Positions 11,065 through 19,880 are shown, numbered from the stretch's first letter. The stretch: 64,000 bases of DNA from Pseudomonas sp. 7P_10.2_Bac1 (GCF_025465935.1 NZ_JANLNV010000034.1:1-64000), one strand, 5' to 3'. Program-made: numbers and translations. The notes: generated by a model not told the origin, from the sequence alone.

Positions 11065-11784
11065 ATGAGAGTGTCCCGCTTCTTTATCGATGCCCCCTTG
11101 AGCCTCGGTGAACATGAACTGCCTGAAGCCCAGGCGCATTACATTGGGCGTGTGCTGCGCATGGCCGAGGGCGATGCCCTGCAGGTGTTCGACGGCTCGG
11201 GTCAGGAGTTTCTGGGGCGGCTGTTGGAAGTCGGCAAAAAGCGCGTGCGAGTAGTGCTCGACCAAACCGTTGCCGGGCGGGTCGAGTCGCCACTGGCCAT
11301 ACACCTGGGTCAAGGGTTGTCCCGTGGCGAGCGCATGGACTGGGCGATTCAGAAAGCCACTGAACTGGGCGTGACAGAAATTACCCCGATCATGAGTGAG
11401 CGCTGTGAAGTGCGGCTCAAGGACGAACGTGCGGACAAGCGCCTGGCGCATTGGCGGCAAGTGGCGATCAGTGCGTGTGAGCAGTGTGGCCGTTCACGGG
11501 TGCCGGTGATTCACCCGCCGGTACTGCTCAGCGACTGGATCAAAACCACCGAGGCAGATCTCAAACTGGTGCTGCACCCGGTGTCCGAGCCGTTGACCAG
11601 CCACGCCAAGCCCGCGCGCCTAGCCTTTTTGATCGGCCCGGAAGGCGGCTTGACCGACAACGAAGTGGAGCACGCCCAGGCGGCAGGTTTCCAGCCGGCC
11701 CGTCTCGGCCCACGTGTGCTGCGCACCGAAACCGCGCCCGTAGTAGCGCTGGCCGTGGCCCAGCAACTGTGGGGTGATTTCTAA
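11065..11784 (+). CDS. rsmE: 16S rRNA (uracil1498-N3)-methyltransferase
   Basis: SPOUT-class methyltransferase of 239 residues that methylates U1498 of 16S rRNA. It has the small N-terminal PUA-like domain (RFFIDAPLSLGEHELPEAQAHY, residues 5-70) and the C-terminal knotted domain with ERMDWAIQKATELGV (about 90), RCEVR, the SAM-binding LIGPEGGLTDNE (about 191) and the final LGPRVLRTETA. Length and order of elements are typical. It follows bioA by 104 bp, separated by a hairpin repeat. Confidence 0.95.
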   Translation: MRVSRFFIDAPLSLGEHELPEAQAHYIGRVLRMAEGDALQVFDGSGQEFLGRLLEVGKKRVRVVLDQTVAGRVESPLAIHLGQGLSRGERMDWAIQKATELGVTEITPIMSERCEVRLKDERADKRLAHWRQVAISACEQCGRSRVPVIHPPVLLSDWIKTTEADLKLVLHPVSEPLTSHAKPARLAFLIGPEGGLTDNEVEHAQAAGFQPARLGPRVLRTETAPVVALAVAQQLWGDF

Positions 11785-11794
11785 ACGATTGACC

Positions 11795-11852
11795 TGTAGG
11801 CGCGAGCTTGCCTCGCGATCTTTTAAAGATCAAAAAAGCTCGCGCCTACACA
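11795..11852. repeat. REPIN-like inverted repeat, copy 3 (truncated arm)
   Basis: Located between the convergent ends of rsmE and the GlxA-type regulator. The left arm is complete (TGTAGGCGCGAGCTTGCCTC) but the right arm lacks the GATCGCGAGGCA portion, leaving AAAGCTCGCGCCTACA. Confidence 0.85.
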
Positions 11853-11862
11853 GGAAAACTCG

Positions 11863-12822
11863 TTACACCATGACCGCGAAGTTCGTCCGGAACTGCTGCG
11901 GCGACACGCCCAGCCTGCGCATGAACACGCTGCGCAGGTGATGGGCATCCCTGAACCCGCATTCGTACGCCACCGTCTTGAGGGCCAAGGCCGGGTTTTC
12001 CAGCAGTGCCCGCGCCGCATCCACTCGTGCGCCTTCAACAAACTGCGCGGGCGTGATGCCGGTTTCCCGTGCAAAGACCCGTGAAAAATTACGCGCACTC
12101 ATGTTGGCCGCTTGCGCCAATTCGCTGATGGTCAGATCCGCGCGCAGGTTTGCCTGCACAAACTGTTGCACCACCGCCACCGGCGAGTCCTCAGGGGTGG
12201 CCGCGGTCAAAAACGGGCTGAACTGTGACTGCCCGCCCGAACGCTGGGTAAACACCACCAGCCGTTTGGCCACGCTCAAGGCGACTTCTGGGCCATGGTC
12301 CTGGCTCAACACGTACAGCGACAGATCAATCCCGGCCGTCACCCCAGCCGAGGTGAAGAGGTTGTCGTCCTGCACATACAAGCGATCGGCCTCCAGCTTG
12401 GCGGTCGGGCACACGCGGGCCAGGGCTGCCACATCACCCCAGTGCGTGGTCACGTGGCGGCCGTCGAGCAGGCCCGCGCGGGCAAGCATCAGTGCACCGT
12501 TGCAGATGGAGCCGAAGCGCCGCGAGTGATGGCACAGCGTGCGTAGCCAGGTATAAAACGCCGGGCCGAAATCTTGGTCCGGCAACGCGGGCCCCCCTGC
12601 GCACAGCACCAGGTCATAGTCGCGACTGGCCTGGGTGTAATGCCGATGCGCCTGGATCGTCAGGCCGTTCGAGCAGGTCAGCAACCCGGCCTCTAACCCC
12701 AGCACGTCCAGTTGATAGCGCTTTTCGGGCGGCACAAAGGCATTGGCCTCGGCAAACACATCCATCGGGCCGGTAACGTCCAGCGCCTGCACGCCGGGAA
12801 AAACGATCAACGCTATGTTCAT
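11863..12822 (-). CDS. GlxA-type transcriptional regulator (DJ-1/PfpI plus AraC HTH)
   Basis: Regulator of 319 residues. Residues 1-180 form a DJ-1/PfpI-like sensing domain (MNIALIVFPGVQALDVTGPMDV, with GGPALPDQDF and the nucleophile-elbow-like SICNGALMLARAG). Residues 215-315 are an AraC/XylS DNA-binding domain with two HTHs (LTISELAQAANMSARNFSRVF and LKTVAYECGFRDAHHLRSVF). ATG 12822 was chosen; ATG 12828 is equally possible. It is divergent from the HD-domain gene at 13021, which is its most likely target. Related regulators of this architecture control amine and nitrile-type catabolism, but the ligand here is unknown. Confidence 0.88.
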   Translation of the reverse strand: MNIALIVFPGVQALDVTGPMDVFAEANAFVPPEKRYQLDVLGLEAGLLTCSNGLTIQAHRHYTQASRDYDLVLCAGGPALPDQDFGPAFYTWLRTLCHHSRRFGSICNGALMLARAGLLDGRHVTTHWGDVAALARVCPTAKLEADRLYVQDDNLFTSAGVTAGIDLSLYVLSQDHGPEVALSVAKRLVVFTQRSGGQSQFSPFLTAATPEDSPVAVVQQFVQANLRADLTISELAQAANMSARNFSRVFARETGITPAQFVEGARVDAARALLENPALALKTVAYECGFRDAHHLRSVFMRRLGVSPQQFRTNFAVMV

Positions 12823-13020
12823 GGTCATCAGAGTGAGCCGTCTGCGGGGTGATACATCAAATACCGGCATCGCCCAGTGTGGCAAGCCTGCCCAAAAGGC
12901 ATGGCCGGCATTGTCACCTGATTGGCACGAATCGCACCTGGATGACGATTGTTGCCATCAAGGTCGCGGTCCACACTGATTCCAACAGCGCCACCCCGGC
13001 GCTTGATCGAGGAGTTCGCC

Positions 13021-13662
13021 ATGAGTCAGACCATTGCAGGCATCGCCATTCCGGACAGCGCCCTGGCCAAAGCTACGACCGAATACATCCGTGATGTGGA
13101 GTCTGATCTGCTCTATCACCACTCGCGCCGCGTGTTCTTGTTCGGCGCGCTGAGTGGTCAGCGCAAGCAATTGGCCTATGATCCTGAGTTGCTGTACGTG
13201 GGGGCCATGTTCCACGACCTGGGCCTGGTGGAAGGCCATCGCACGGACAACGAGCGTTTTGAAGTGGACAGTGCCAACAACGCCAAGGCTTTCATGAAGC
13301 CGTTTGGCCTGAGCGACGATGATGTCGAGCAAGTCTGGCTGGCCATCGCGCTGCACACCACGCCGGGCGTGCCGCAACACCTGCGGCCTAACGTGGCGCT
13401 GGTGACGGCTGGGGTAGAAATGGACGTGCTGGGCATCGACTATGCCGCGTTCCCCACTGAACAGCGTGAAGCCGTGGTGCATGCGCACCCGCGTGGCGAA
13501 GGCTTCAAGGAGTGCATCCTCTGCGCGTTCGCCAACGGCTTCAAACACCGCCCCGACACCACCTTCGGCACGGTGAACGCCGACGTGCTGGTGGACATCG
13601 ACCCGACTTTCAAGCCAATGAACTTTGTCGAGATCATCCGCTCATCGCCGTGGGTGTCATAA
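13021..13662 (+). CDS. HD-domain metal-dependent hydrolase, cyanamide hydratase-like
   Basis: Cytosolic protein of 213 residues with an HD phosphohydrolase fold. Metal-ligand candidates are His33/His34, the His65-Asp66 pair in AMFHDLGLVEGH, and His112 in IALHTTPG. The length and order resemble bacterial proteins annotated as HD-domain or cyanamide hydratase-like (Ddi2/3-type), but I cannot tell whether the substrate is a nitrile, a nucleotide or something else. The start is ATG 13021, preceded by GAGGAG, in preference to an in-frame codon at 12949. It is divergent from, and probably controlled by, the GlxA-type regulator. Confidence 0.75.
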   Translation: MSQTIAGIAIPDSALAKATTEYIRDVESDLLYHHSRRVFLFGALSGQRKQLAYDPELLYVGAMFHDLGLVEGHRTDNERFEVDSANNAKAFMKPFGLSDDDVEQVWLAIALHTTPGVPQHLRPNVALVTAGVEMDVLGIDYAAFPTEQREAVVHAHPRGEGFKECILCAFANGFKHRPDTTFGTVNADVLVDIDPTFKPMNFVEIIRSSPWVS

Positions 13663-13672
13663 CGCCTCGAAC

Positions 13673-14575
13673 TTACTCCACCGGATCGCTCACCGGCTTG
13701 GCGATGATCTGTTTCAGTTCGGCGGTCATTGGAAACTCCAGGTTCAAGCCATTCGGTGGAATTGGCTGTTCAAACCAGCGTTGGTAAATCCCGTTGATCT
13801 CGCCCGACTGGTACAGATCCGCCAGCGCCTGGTTCACCACCGCCAGCAATTGCGGGTCGTCCTTGCGCACCATGCAGCTGTAGATTTCACGCGATTGCTC
13901 GTGGCCCACCACCACCCAGTTGTGTGGGTCGCGGGCCTTGGCGCGTTCGCCATAGAGCAGCGCGTCGTCCATATAAAAAGCCGCAGCGCGACCGGTTTCG
14001 AGCATTTTGAACGCCTCGCCGTGGTCTTTGGCGCTGATCACATTCATGTTCATCTTGTGGTCAGCGTTATAGCGCTTGAGGAAGCGTTCATTGGTGGTGC
14101 CTGCAGTGGTGACGACGTTCTTGTCGCGCAGGTCGTCAAAGCCCTGGATGCCGCTGTTTTTAGCGGTCAGCAGTTGGCCTTTGACGTAGATAAAACCATA
14201 CGAAAACGCCACCTGTTTTTGCCGCTCGGCGGTCACGCCGGTCGACCCGCACTCCAGGTCAACGGTGCCGTTCTGCACCAGCGGGATACGGGTTTGCGAG
14301 GTCACCAGGTTGTATTTGATCTTCAGTGGTTCGCCGCCGACTTTTTGCTGGATGCGGTCGACGATTTTGTTCGCCAGTTCCACCGAATAGCCCATGGGTT
14401 TACCGGTGTTGTCGCCCACGTAGGAAAAAGGCACGGAGGCATCGCGATAACCCAGGGTTATGCTTGCGGAATCGGCGATTTTCTTCAGCGTACCCTGCAA
14501 CGGCGCTTCGCTGGCCTGCAGTGATTGGCTGAGCGCGAGGCCCAGGGTGCAACTGATCAACGTGAGTTTTTTCAT
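13673..14575 (-). CDS. dguC: periplasmic amino-acid-binding protein, DguC-like
   Basis: Extracytoplasmic solute-binding protein of 300 residues, GltI-like (family 3). A signal peptide MKKLTLISCTLGLALSQSLQ ends at QA-SEA. The mature part has the amino-acid-binding profile: TLGYRDASVPFSYV, GYSVELANKIVDRI, the carboxylate-binding NGTVDLECGSTG and TTAGTTNERFLKRY. It is the last gene of a three-gene set with a RidA protein and a D-amino-acid dehydrogenase under a divergent LysR gene, the same order as dguABC/dguR for D-glutamate/D-glutamine use in P. aeruginosa. No permease or ATPase is adjacent, so it must share another transporter or act as a sensor. Confidence 0.85.
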   Translation of the reverse strand: MKKLTLISCTLGLALSQSLQASEAPLQGTLKKIADSASITLGYRDASVPFSYVGDNTGKPMGYSVELANKIVDRIQQKVGGEPLKIKYNLVTSQTRIPLVQNGTVDLECGSTGVTAERQKQVAFSYGFIYVKGQLLTAKNSGIQGFDDLRDKNVVTTAGTTNERFLKRYNADHKMNMNVISAKDHGEAFKMLETGRAAAFYMDDALLYGERAKARDPHNWVVVGHEQSREIYSCMVRKDDPQLLAVVNQALADLYQSGEINGIYQRWFEQPIPPNGLNLEFPMTAELKQIIAKPVSDPVE

Positions 14576-14601
14576 CTTGTTATTCTCCGGTTTCGAGTTG
14601 A

Positions 14602-14952
14602 TTAGCGACGCACGGCAATCACGCTGATCTCCACCAGCACTTGCGGCCGCGCCAGTTGGGCTTGCAGCGTGGTGCGGGTGGGAGCCTTGCCGGCGGTCAG
14701 CCAGGCGGACCACACGGCGTTCATTGGCGCAAAGTCGCGCTCAATGTTTTGCAGGTAAATCGTGGCGTTGAGGATGTGGTCCTTGTCGCTGCCGGTTTCG
14801 GCCAGCAGGGCGTCGATCTTGTTCAGGACTTCCTGGGTTTGTGCGCCAATGTCTTCACTTTCAGTCGGCACCTGCCCGGACAGAAACACCAGAGCTTCGT
14901 AGGTCGCAGCGGCGCTTAAACGGTCATTACTGTGAATGCGGTGAATGGTCAT
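14602..14952 (-). CDS. dguB: RidA family enamine/imine deaminase, DguB-like
   Basis: Small YjgF/RidA protein of 116 residues that would hydrolyse the reactive imine released by the neighbouring dehydrogenase to a 2-keto acid plus ammonia. Visible features are the N-terminal IHRIHSNDRLSAAATYEALVFLSGQ, the mid-chain DKDHILNATIYLQNIERDFAPMN, and the conserved arginine in PTRTTLQAQLARP that binds the substrate carboxylate. It is shorter than the canonical 128-residue RidA, as expected for the Rid subfamilies paired with oxidases. It lies 26 bp from dguC and 29 bp from the dehydrogenase, so the three are surely one operon. Confidence 0.88.
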   Translation of the reverse strand: MTIHRIHSNDRLSAAATYEALVFLSGQVPTESEDIGAQTQEVLNKIDALLAETGSDKDHILNATIYLQNIERDFAPMNAVWSAWLTAGKAPTRTTLQAQLARPQVLVEISVIAVRR

Positions 14953-14981
14953 CGGGCATTTCCTTGTGATGTAGGTGGGTG

Positions 14982-16223
14982 TCAGGCGGCGTGCAGTGCC
15001 AGGCCGTGCAGATCGATTGAGGTTTTACGGTGTGCAATCAGCTCGCTCAGCAAGCGCCCGCTGCCGCAGGCGAGGGTAAAACCGAGCGCGCCATGGCCCA
15101 GGTTGAGCCATAGGTTGCGATAGCCGCTGGCACCGAGAATCGGCACGCCGCTGGGCGTGGCAGGGCGCATGCCGGCCCATTCAAGAGCGTGCTGGTAGTC
15201 GCCAGCTTGCGGGAACGTGCTCTGGGCCAATTGGCGCATCTGTGCGAGACGCTTGGGGTCGGGCGTGGGGTCGAAACCGACGATGTCGACCATGGCGGCA
15301 ATGCGCAATTGCTCGCCAATGCGGGCGTAAACGATTTTGCGGTCGTAATCGGTGATGCTCACGTTGGGCGCTTTACTCGGGTCGGTCAGCGCCAAGGTGA
15401 GGCTGTAACCCTTGAGCGGGTACAACGGCAGATTAAGCCCCGGCACGCTCAAGGCTGGGCTGTTATGGCCGGCCGCCAGCACCAGTTGATCCACCGGCAG
15501 CACGTCATCGCCCATGTGCACCGCCTTGATCTCGCCCTGGACGTGCTCGAGGCGAGTCACGCTCTTGCCCAGTAAAAAGGTGCAGCGCCCGGACGCCTGC
15601 AAACGTGCGTACAACTGCTGGCAGAAGGCATGGCAATCGCCAACTTCTTCATCGGGGGTGTAAATGCCGCCAACAAATCCAGAACCCTGCAAGCCGGGTT
15701 CCAGGGCTGCGCATTCGCTGGCAGAGAGTGCCTGTTGATGAACGCTGTGGATAACTTTTTCACGGGCCTTGGCAAAGTGCGACGGTTCACGAAAGGCCAC
15801 CAGCTTGCCGTTGCGGCGCCATTCGAAACCGTCCAGGTGATCTTCCTCACGCCATTGCTGCAAGGTGGCCTGGCTCAGTAACGCCAAACGCAACAGGTGC
15901 GCGCCATTGCGCTGATTGACCGAACCTCGGCATGCGGCCACAAAGGACGCCAGCCAGCGCCATTGCGCCGGGTCCATGCGTGGGCGCAGTTTGAGTGGCG
16001 AGTCTGCACGCAGCATCCAGCCCAGCGCCTGCCAAGGCACGCCGGCATCGGCCAGGGGCGCAACATAGCGGTATGACAACTGGCCGCCATTGGCGAAGCT
16101 GGTCTGGCTGGCGAGCGTGGAGCGGGCTTCGATAAGGCTCACTTCAAAGCCTTCGCGCACCAGCGCATACGCCGTTGCCAGCCCGATAACCCCACCGCCG
16201 ATGATGCAAACGCGCTGTCCCAT
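14982..16223 (-). CDS. dguA: FAD-dependent D-amino-acid (D-glutamate) dehydrogenase, DguA-like
   Basis: DadA/DAO-family flavoenzyme of 413 residues that would oxidise D-glutamate (inferred from the locus) to the imino acid and pass electrons to the respiratory chain. The FAD site is CIIGGGVIGLATAYALVREG at residues 6-25, followed by the acidic end LIEA. FANGGQLSYRY near residue 45 and the C-terminal LNLGHGALGFTLACGSGRL are typical of DadA relatives. ATG 16223 was chosen because the Rossmann motif must start within the first ten residues; the in-frame upstream extension to 16313 lies in the promoter region. First gene of the operon. Confidence 0.9.
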   Translation of the reverse strand: MGQRVCIIGGGVIGLATAYALVREGFEVSLIEARSTLASQTSFANGGQLSYRYVAPLADAGVPWQALGWMLRADSPLKLRPRMDPAQWRWLASFVAACRGSVNQRNGAHLLRLALLSQATLQQWREEDHLDGFEWRRNGKLVAFREPSHFAKAREKVIHSVHQQALSASECAALEPGLQGSGFVGGIYTPDEEVGDCHAFCQQLYARLQASGRCTFLLGKSVTRLEHVQGEIKAVHMGDDVLPVDQLVLAAGHNSPALSVPGLNLPLYPLKGYSLTLALTDPSKAPNVSITDYDRKIVYARIGEQLRIAAMVDIVGFDPTPDPKRLAQMRQLAQSTFPQAGDYQHALEWAGMRPATPSGVPILGASGYRNLWLNLGHGALGFTLACGSGRLLSELIAHRKTSIDLHGLALHAA

Positions 16224-16305
16224 GTCAGTCCTCACCCACTGTTGTGCGGCTTTCAGATTAGGGGCAGGTGACAGGTGCTGAACAATGATTAAAGATGCTT
16301 CACCC

Positions 16306-16320
16306 ATAAACAAAGGTTAT
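16306..16320. promoter_or_regulatory. candidate LysR-type operator between dguA and dguR
   Basis: ATAAACAAAGGTTAT has the T-N11-A spacing and palindromic ATAA/TTAT ends expected of LysR-family sites. It lies 12 bp before the dguR start and 83 bp before that of dguA, a position fitting autorepression plus activation of the divergent operon. It is a single short match, so moderate confidence only. Confidence 0.4.
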
Positions 16321-16331
16321 GGACTGCCGCC

Positions 16332-17264
16332 ATGCGTTTGCGACATATCGAAGTTTTTCAGGCTATTCGACAGACCGGCTCCATCAGCGCTGCCGCTCAA
16401 CTGCTGCACGTTTCGCAACCTGCGGTGAGCAAAGTGCTGCAGCATGCCGAGCTGCAACTGGGGTTCCCCCTGTTTTTGCGGGTACGCGGCAAACTGCAGC
16501 CGACCCCCGAGGCGCTGCTGCTGGAGCGTGAGGTCGAAAAGGTCAGCGAAAGCGTGCAAGGCGTGCAGCGTTTGGCCGAAAGCCTGCGGCGCACGCCGGG
16601 GCATCGCTTGCGCATTGGCAGCACACCGGCCCTGGCGCTGTCATTGTTGCCGCCGGTGATTGGCGAGTGGACACGTCGCTATCCCGAGACCCGCTGCGAA
16701 CTGGCGAGCGCGCACAGCCGTGAACTGGTGCAGAGCCTGCTGATGCGTGAACTGGACGTGGCCCTGACCTTAAAGCTGCCAGACCACCCGGGGCTCAAAG
16801 CCCAGCCCTTGGCCCACGGCGTGCTGGTGGCGCTGGCGCCCAAGGGTTATTGGGGTGATGAGTACGAAGGCGAGCCGCTGGCGTTGGCGCACTTGGCCGA
16901 TGCCCCGTTAATTGGTCTGAGCAGCGCCGATCCGTTGTTTGCGCGGCTGGACAGCTACCTGAAAACCATCGAGCCGCCGCCCCGCATCAGCATTGCAGTG
17001 CAGACCTACTCGCTGGCGCGGGCGATGGTCGAGTCGGGTGCGGGGTTGGCCGTTATTGATCCATTTACTGCGCTGGGTGCATCGCGGGCAAGTACGGTGA
17101 TTCGTCCGTTGAGTCCGGCGTTACCCATCACGCTCTACGCGTTGACCCGTGCCGATGAAGCGCCGGTGCATCAGTTGGAAGGGTTACTGGAATTGTTCGC
17201 CGAGCGAGCCAATGAACAATTGCGGAGGATAGAAAGGGCTGACGCAACTCGTGGGGGGGATTGA
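16332..17264 (+). CDS. dguR: LysR family regulator, DguR-like
   Basis: LysR-type regulator of 310 residues. The N-terminal winged HTH is MRLRHIEVFQAIRQTGSISAAAQLLHVSQPAVSKVLQHAE, and the periplasmic-binding-like effector domain begins near residue 90 (HRLRIGSTPALALSLLPPVI). It is divergent from the dguABC-like operon across a 108-bp gap, the arrangement in P. aeruginosa where DguR responds to D-glutamate. The effector in this organism is therefore inferred to be D-Glu or D-Gln. The C-terminus is hydrophilic and ends in ATRGGD. Confidence 0.88.
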   Translation: MRLRHIEVFQAIRQTGSISAAAQLLHVSQPAVSKVLQHAELQLGFPLFLRVRGKLQPTPEALLLEREVEKVSESVQGVQRLAESLRRTPGHRLRIGSTPALALSLLPPVIGEWTRRYPETRCELASAHSRELVQSLLMRELDVALTLKLPDHPGLKAQPLAHGVLVALAPKGYWGDEYEGEPLALAHLADAPLIGLSSADPLFARLDSYLKTIEPPPRISIAVQTYSLARAMVESGAGLAVIDPFTALGASRASTVIRPLSPALPITLYALTRADEAPVHQLEGLLELFAERANEQLRRIERADATRGGD

Positions 17265-17413
17265 TGCCTTCTTGATGGGATATACGAGCGGCCTATCCCG
17301 CAGGTTTGGCATGCAACTTCTACCTGACGATGTGAAGCGCGATGACTCCATCCCCGTTAACGCGCATCGAGGGCTGGAGATAACAACCTGACTCAGGGCC
17401 GTACCCCTAAACA

Positions 17414-17500
17414 TGTGGGAATCGGGCTTGCCCGCGATGCAGGCGATGCGGCCTGTCTGGTACACCGCATCGATGGCATCGCGAGCAAGCCCGTTCCCAC
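17414..17500. repeat. REP pair of the GTGGGAATCGGGC type
   Basis: TGTGGGAATCGGGCTTGCCC and its imperfect complement flank an internal inverted pair (GATGCAGGCGATGCGG / CCGCATCGATGGCATC). It is a different subfamily from the TGTAGGAGCGAGC copies. It sits between convergent dguR and the PQQ dehydrogenase. The remaining sequence from 17265 to 17413 shows nothing recognisable. Confidence 0.8.
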
Positions 17501-17520
17501 CCGTCACAACTCGCCAATTC

Positions 17521-19512
17521 TTACTTCGGCAGTGCGTACACCACCACTTGGTCGCCTACCTGGTCTTTCATGATCGAGTTGCCGCCTGCGACAAAGGCGA
17601 CGTATTGCTTGCCTTTGTATTCATACACCGCAGGGTTGGCGACGGCCGGAGCCATCACGATGTCAGACCACAGTTCTTTACCGTCATCCAGTGCGTAGGC
17701 GCGAACCTTGGCATCCATCGAGGCACCAATGAACACCACGCCACCGGCTGTCACCGCCGGGCCACCAATGGTTGGCGAACCCATGTCTGGCGGCATGTAC
17801 CAGCCCCACTGTTGAACCGCACCCATCGGGCGACGCCATTTCACGTCACCGGTCTGCATGTTGATCGCCACCAGTTCACCGAATGGCGGTGCCCAGCACG
17901 GCATGCCGGCCCAGTTCTGCGCATTGACCAACGACATGCCGTAAGGCGCGCCGATTTGTGGGTAGAAACCGTTTTCGTTACCGGAATCTTTAGGCTGCTT
18001 GTCGTAGGAAGCACGATCCCACAGCTTGATCATTTGCACGATATGCGAGGTGTTGACGATGGCAACCTGGCTGACCGGGTCGAACGCGACGCCACCCCAC
18101 TGCACGCCACCGGCGCTGTCCGGGTATGCCAGCACGCCGTCACCTTTGGTGGTGGGTGGCGAGTACATGCCGTCATATTCCAGGCCGTCCCACATCTTGC
18201 TGCACTGGCCAAAGCCAACGATGTCGGCGATTTTCCAGATAGCCGGTTTTTTCGACTGATCCAGCAATGGCGCAGGCTTGGTCGGGAACGGTTGGGTCGG
18301 CGAGTAGACTTCGCCGTCGGTTGTGCCTTTAGGCACTGGGCGTTCTTCAATCGGCCAGACGTCTTCGCCGGTACGACGGTCAACGGTGAACAGGAAGCCC
18401 ATTTTGGTCGCCTGAACCAGCGCCGCCACAGGTTTGCCATTAACTGTGATGTCCATCAGCGTCGGTGCTGAGTTGATGTCGTAGTCCCACAGGTCATGGT
18501 GAACCCACTGACGTGACCAAACGACTTTACCCGTGTTGATATCCAGCGCTGTGGTCGAGGTGCCCAGCGGGATTGGGTTGGTGCGGTTGCCACCCCAATA
18601 GTTGGGCGACGGTGAGGACACAGGGATGTACAGCAACCCCAGGGCCGGGTCATACGACATGGCGGTCCAGATGTTGGCAGTACCGGTTTTCCCCGCTTCT
18701 TCCTCAGGGATTGGCTTGAATTCCCACTCCAGTTCACCGGTGCGGGCGTTCAGGGCAAACAGCGAGCCTGGGGATTCGACTTCGTACTCCCAGTCTTTAC
18801 CGGCCCAGCCGACGATCAGCTTGTCACCGATAACGGTTGGCGGCTGCAGCTGCGACAACGGCCATTTGTTGTTCTGCTTGTTCCACTGGTTAACATCCAC
18901 GACCCCGTTCTTGCCGAAGTTTTCGCACGGCTTGCCGGTGTCAGCGTCCACGGCATACAGCTGCGCGGTCATGTTGCCCAGGTAGACCATCTTCTGACAG
19001 GCCACACCGGCTTGCGGGTTTTTCTCCTGCCAGTAAGACACGCCCCGTGACTTCAGTGCAGGCTGGGTTTCAGCGACCAGCGCGGACTTGGTGTCAAACA
19101 CCCACTTTTCTTTGCCGGTCTCGGGCTCGAGGGCAATGATCCGGTAGAAAGGCGTACCCACGTACAGCGTATCGTTGGCAAAAATAGGCGTGGCAGACCA
19201 GACGGTGGCCGGTGTTTTGCCGGTGCCGTCAGACATGTCGCCAGTGAAATACTGCCAGACCTTCTTCAACTGTCCGACGTTGTCCTTGTTGATTTGCGTC
19301 AGTGGCGAGTACTTCTGCGAGCTGAGTTGGCCGTGGAAGGTGTCCCACTCTTTACCGGTCGGTATCGGCAGCTTGGCGTCTTCAGCAGAAATGTTGGACT
19401 CAGCCAGAAGAGGTGGTGGAACAACGTAGGAAGTGTCTGCTTGTGCTGTGGAAATCCCCGCCAGCATGCAGAGTGCCGGTGCTGCCAGAAGGTTTTTTTT
19501 CATCCCGCTCAT
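17521..19512 (-). CDS. PQQ-dependent membrane-associated polyol/glucose-type dehydrogenase, catalytic subunit
   Basis: Quinoprotein of 663 residues with a signal peptide (MKKNLLAAPALCMLAGISTAQA) and then an eight-bladed propeller oxidising an alcohol or sugar in the periplasm. Repeated tryptophan-docking-type segments such as GKEKWVFDT, GELEWEFKP, GKVVWSRQW, GDVKWRRPM and GKELWSD are visible, with the YSPLTQINKDNVGQLKKVW start typical of the family. It lacks the five-helix N-terminal anchor of GcdA-type enzymes; a separate four-helix protein is encoded directly upstream and overlaps by TAATG. This split resembles Gluconobacter SldBA. Substrate (glucose, quinate, polyol) cannot be decided. ATG 19503 is an alternative start. 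Confidence 0.87.
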   Translation of the reverse strand: MSGMKKNLLAAPALCMLAGISTAQADTSYVVPPPLLAESNISAEDAKLPIPTGKEWDTFHGQLSSQKYSPLTQINKDNVGQLKKVWQYFTGDMSDGTGKTPATVWSATPIFANDTLYVGTPFYRIIALEPETGKEKWVFDTKSALVAETQPALKSRGVSYWQEKNPQAGVACQKMVYLGNMTAQLYAVDADTGKPCENFGKNGVVDVNQWNKQNNKWPLSQLQPPTVIGDKLIVGWAGKDWEYEVESPGSLFALNARTGELEWEFKPIPEEEAGKTGTANIWTAMSYDPALGLLYIPVSSPSPNYWGGNRTNPIPLGTSTTALDINTGKVVWSRQWVHHDLWDYDINSAPTLMDITVNGKPVAALVQATKMGFLFTVDRRTGEDVWPIEERPVPKGTTDGEVYSPTQPFPTKPAPLLDQSKKPAIWKIADIVGFGQCSKMWDGLEYDGMYSPPTTKGDGVLAYPDSAGGVQWGGVAFDPVSQVAIVNTSHIVQMIKLWDRASYDKQPKDSGNENGFYPQIGAPYGMSLVNAQNWAGMPCWAPPFGELVAINMQTGDVKWRRPMGAVQQWGWYMPPDMGSPTIGGPAVTAGGVVFIGASMDAKVRAYALDDGKELWSDIVMAPAVANPAVYEYKGKQYVAFVAGGNSIMKDQVGDQVVVYALPK

Positions 19513-19880
19513 TACACGCGCTCCTTGCTGCCAAACGTTTCAATGAGGACGCCTATCGCGCACACCACCAGCACGGCGGCTGTCCACCAGCCATGTAGCA
19601 ACAACGCGGCAAAAAACGTCCCGATGACACCAACCCAGACCAGGAACAGAAAGAAAATCCTGGCACCGCCAGAGCCTGTCTTGATCAACAACAGGCCAAG
19701 AATGAACAGCACAAACTCGGCCAGCATGGCGACCATTGCCCCGCCAGAATCAGTAATTCCAGATAACGGGGTAAAGAATCTCCACGCAGTAATGCACAAA
19801 GCAATCACCGCCGTGATGATCACTATGTAAGCGCCGAGATGGCGCCGGGGTGGTGCGTAGGCAGCAGACGTACTCATCAC
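19512..19880 (-). CDS. small membrane subunit of the PQQ dehydrogenase
   Basis: Protein of 122 residues with four hydrophobic helices (about 16-36, 47-65, 72-92, 96-114) separated by short loops. It resembles the N-terminal membrane domain of membrane-bound glucose dehydrogenase, which binds ubiquinone, but is encoded as its own gene. Its stop codon overlaps the start of the catalytic gene as TAATG, arguing for translational coupling and a stoichiometric complex. A second Met immediately follows the first. No other function is suggested. Confidence 0.8.
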   Translation of the reverse strand: MMSTSAAYAPPRRHLGAYIVIITAVIALCITAWRFFTPLSGITDSGGAMVAMLAEFVLFILGLLLIKTGSGGARIFFLFLVWVGVIGTFFAALLLHGWWTAAVLVVCAIGVLIETFGSKERV

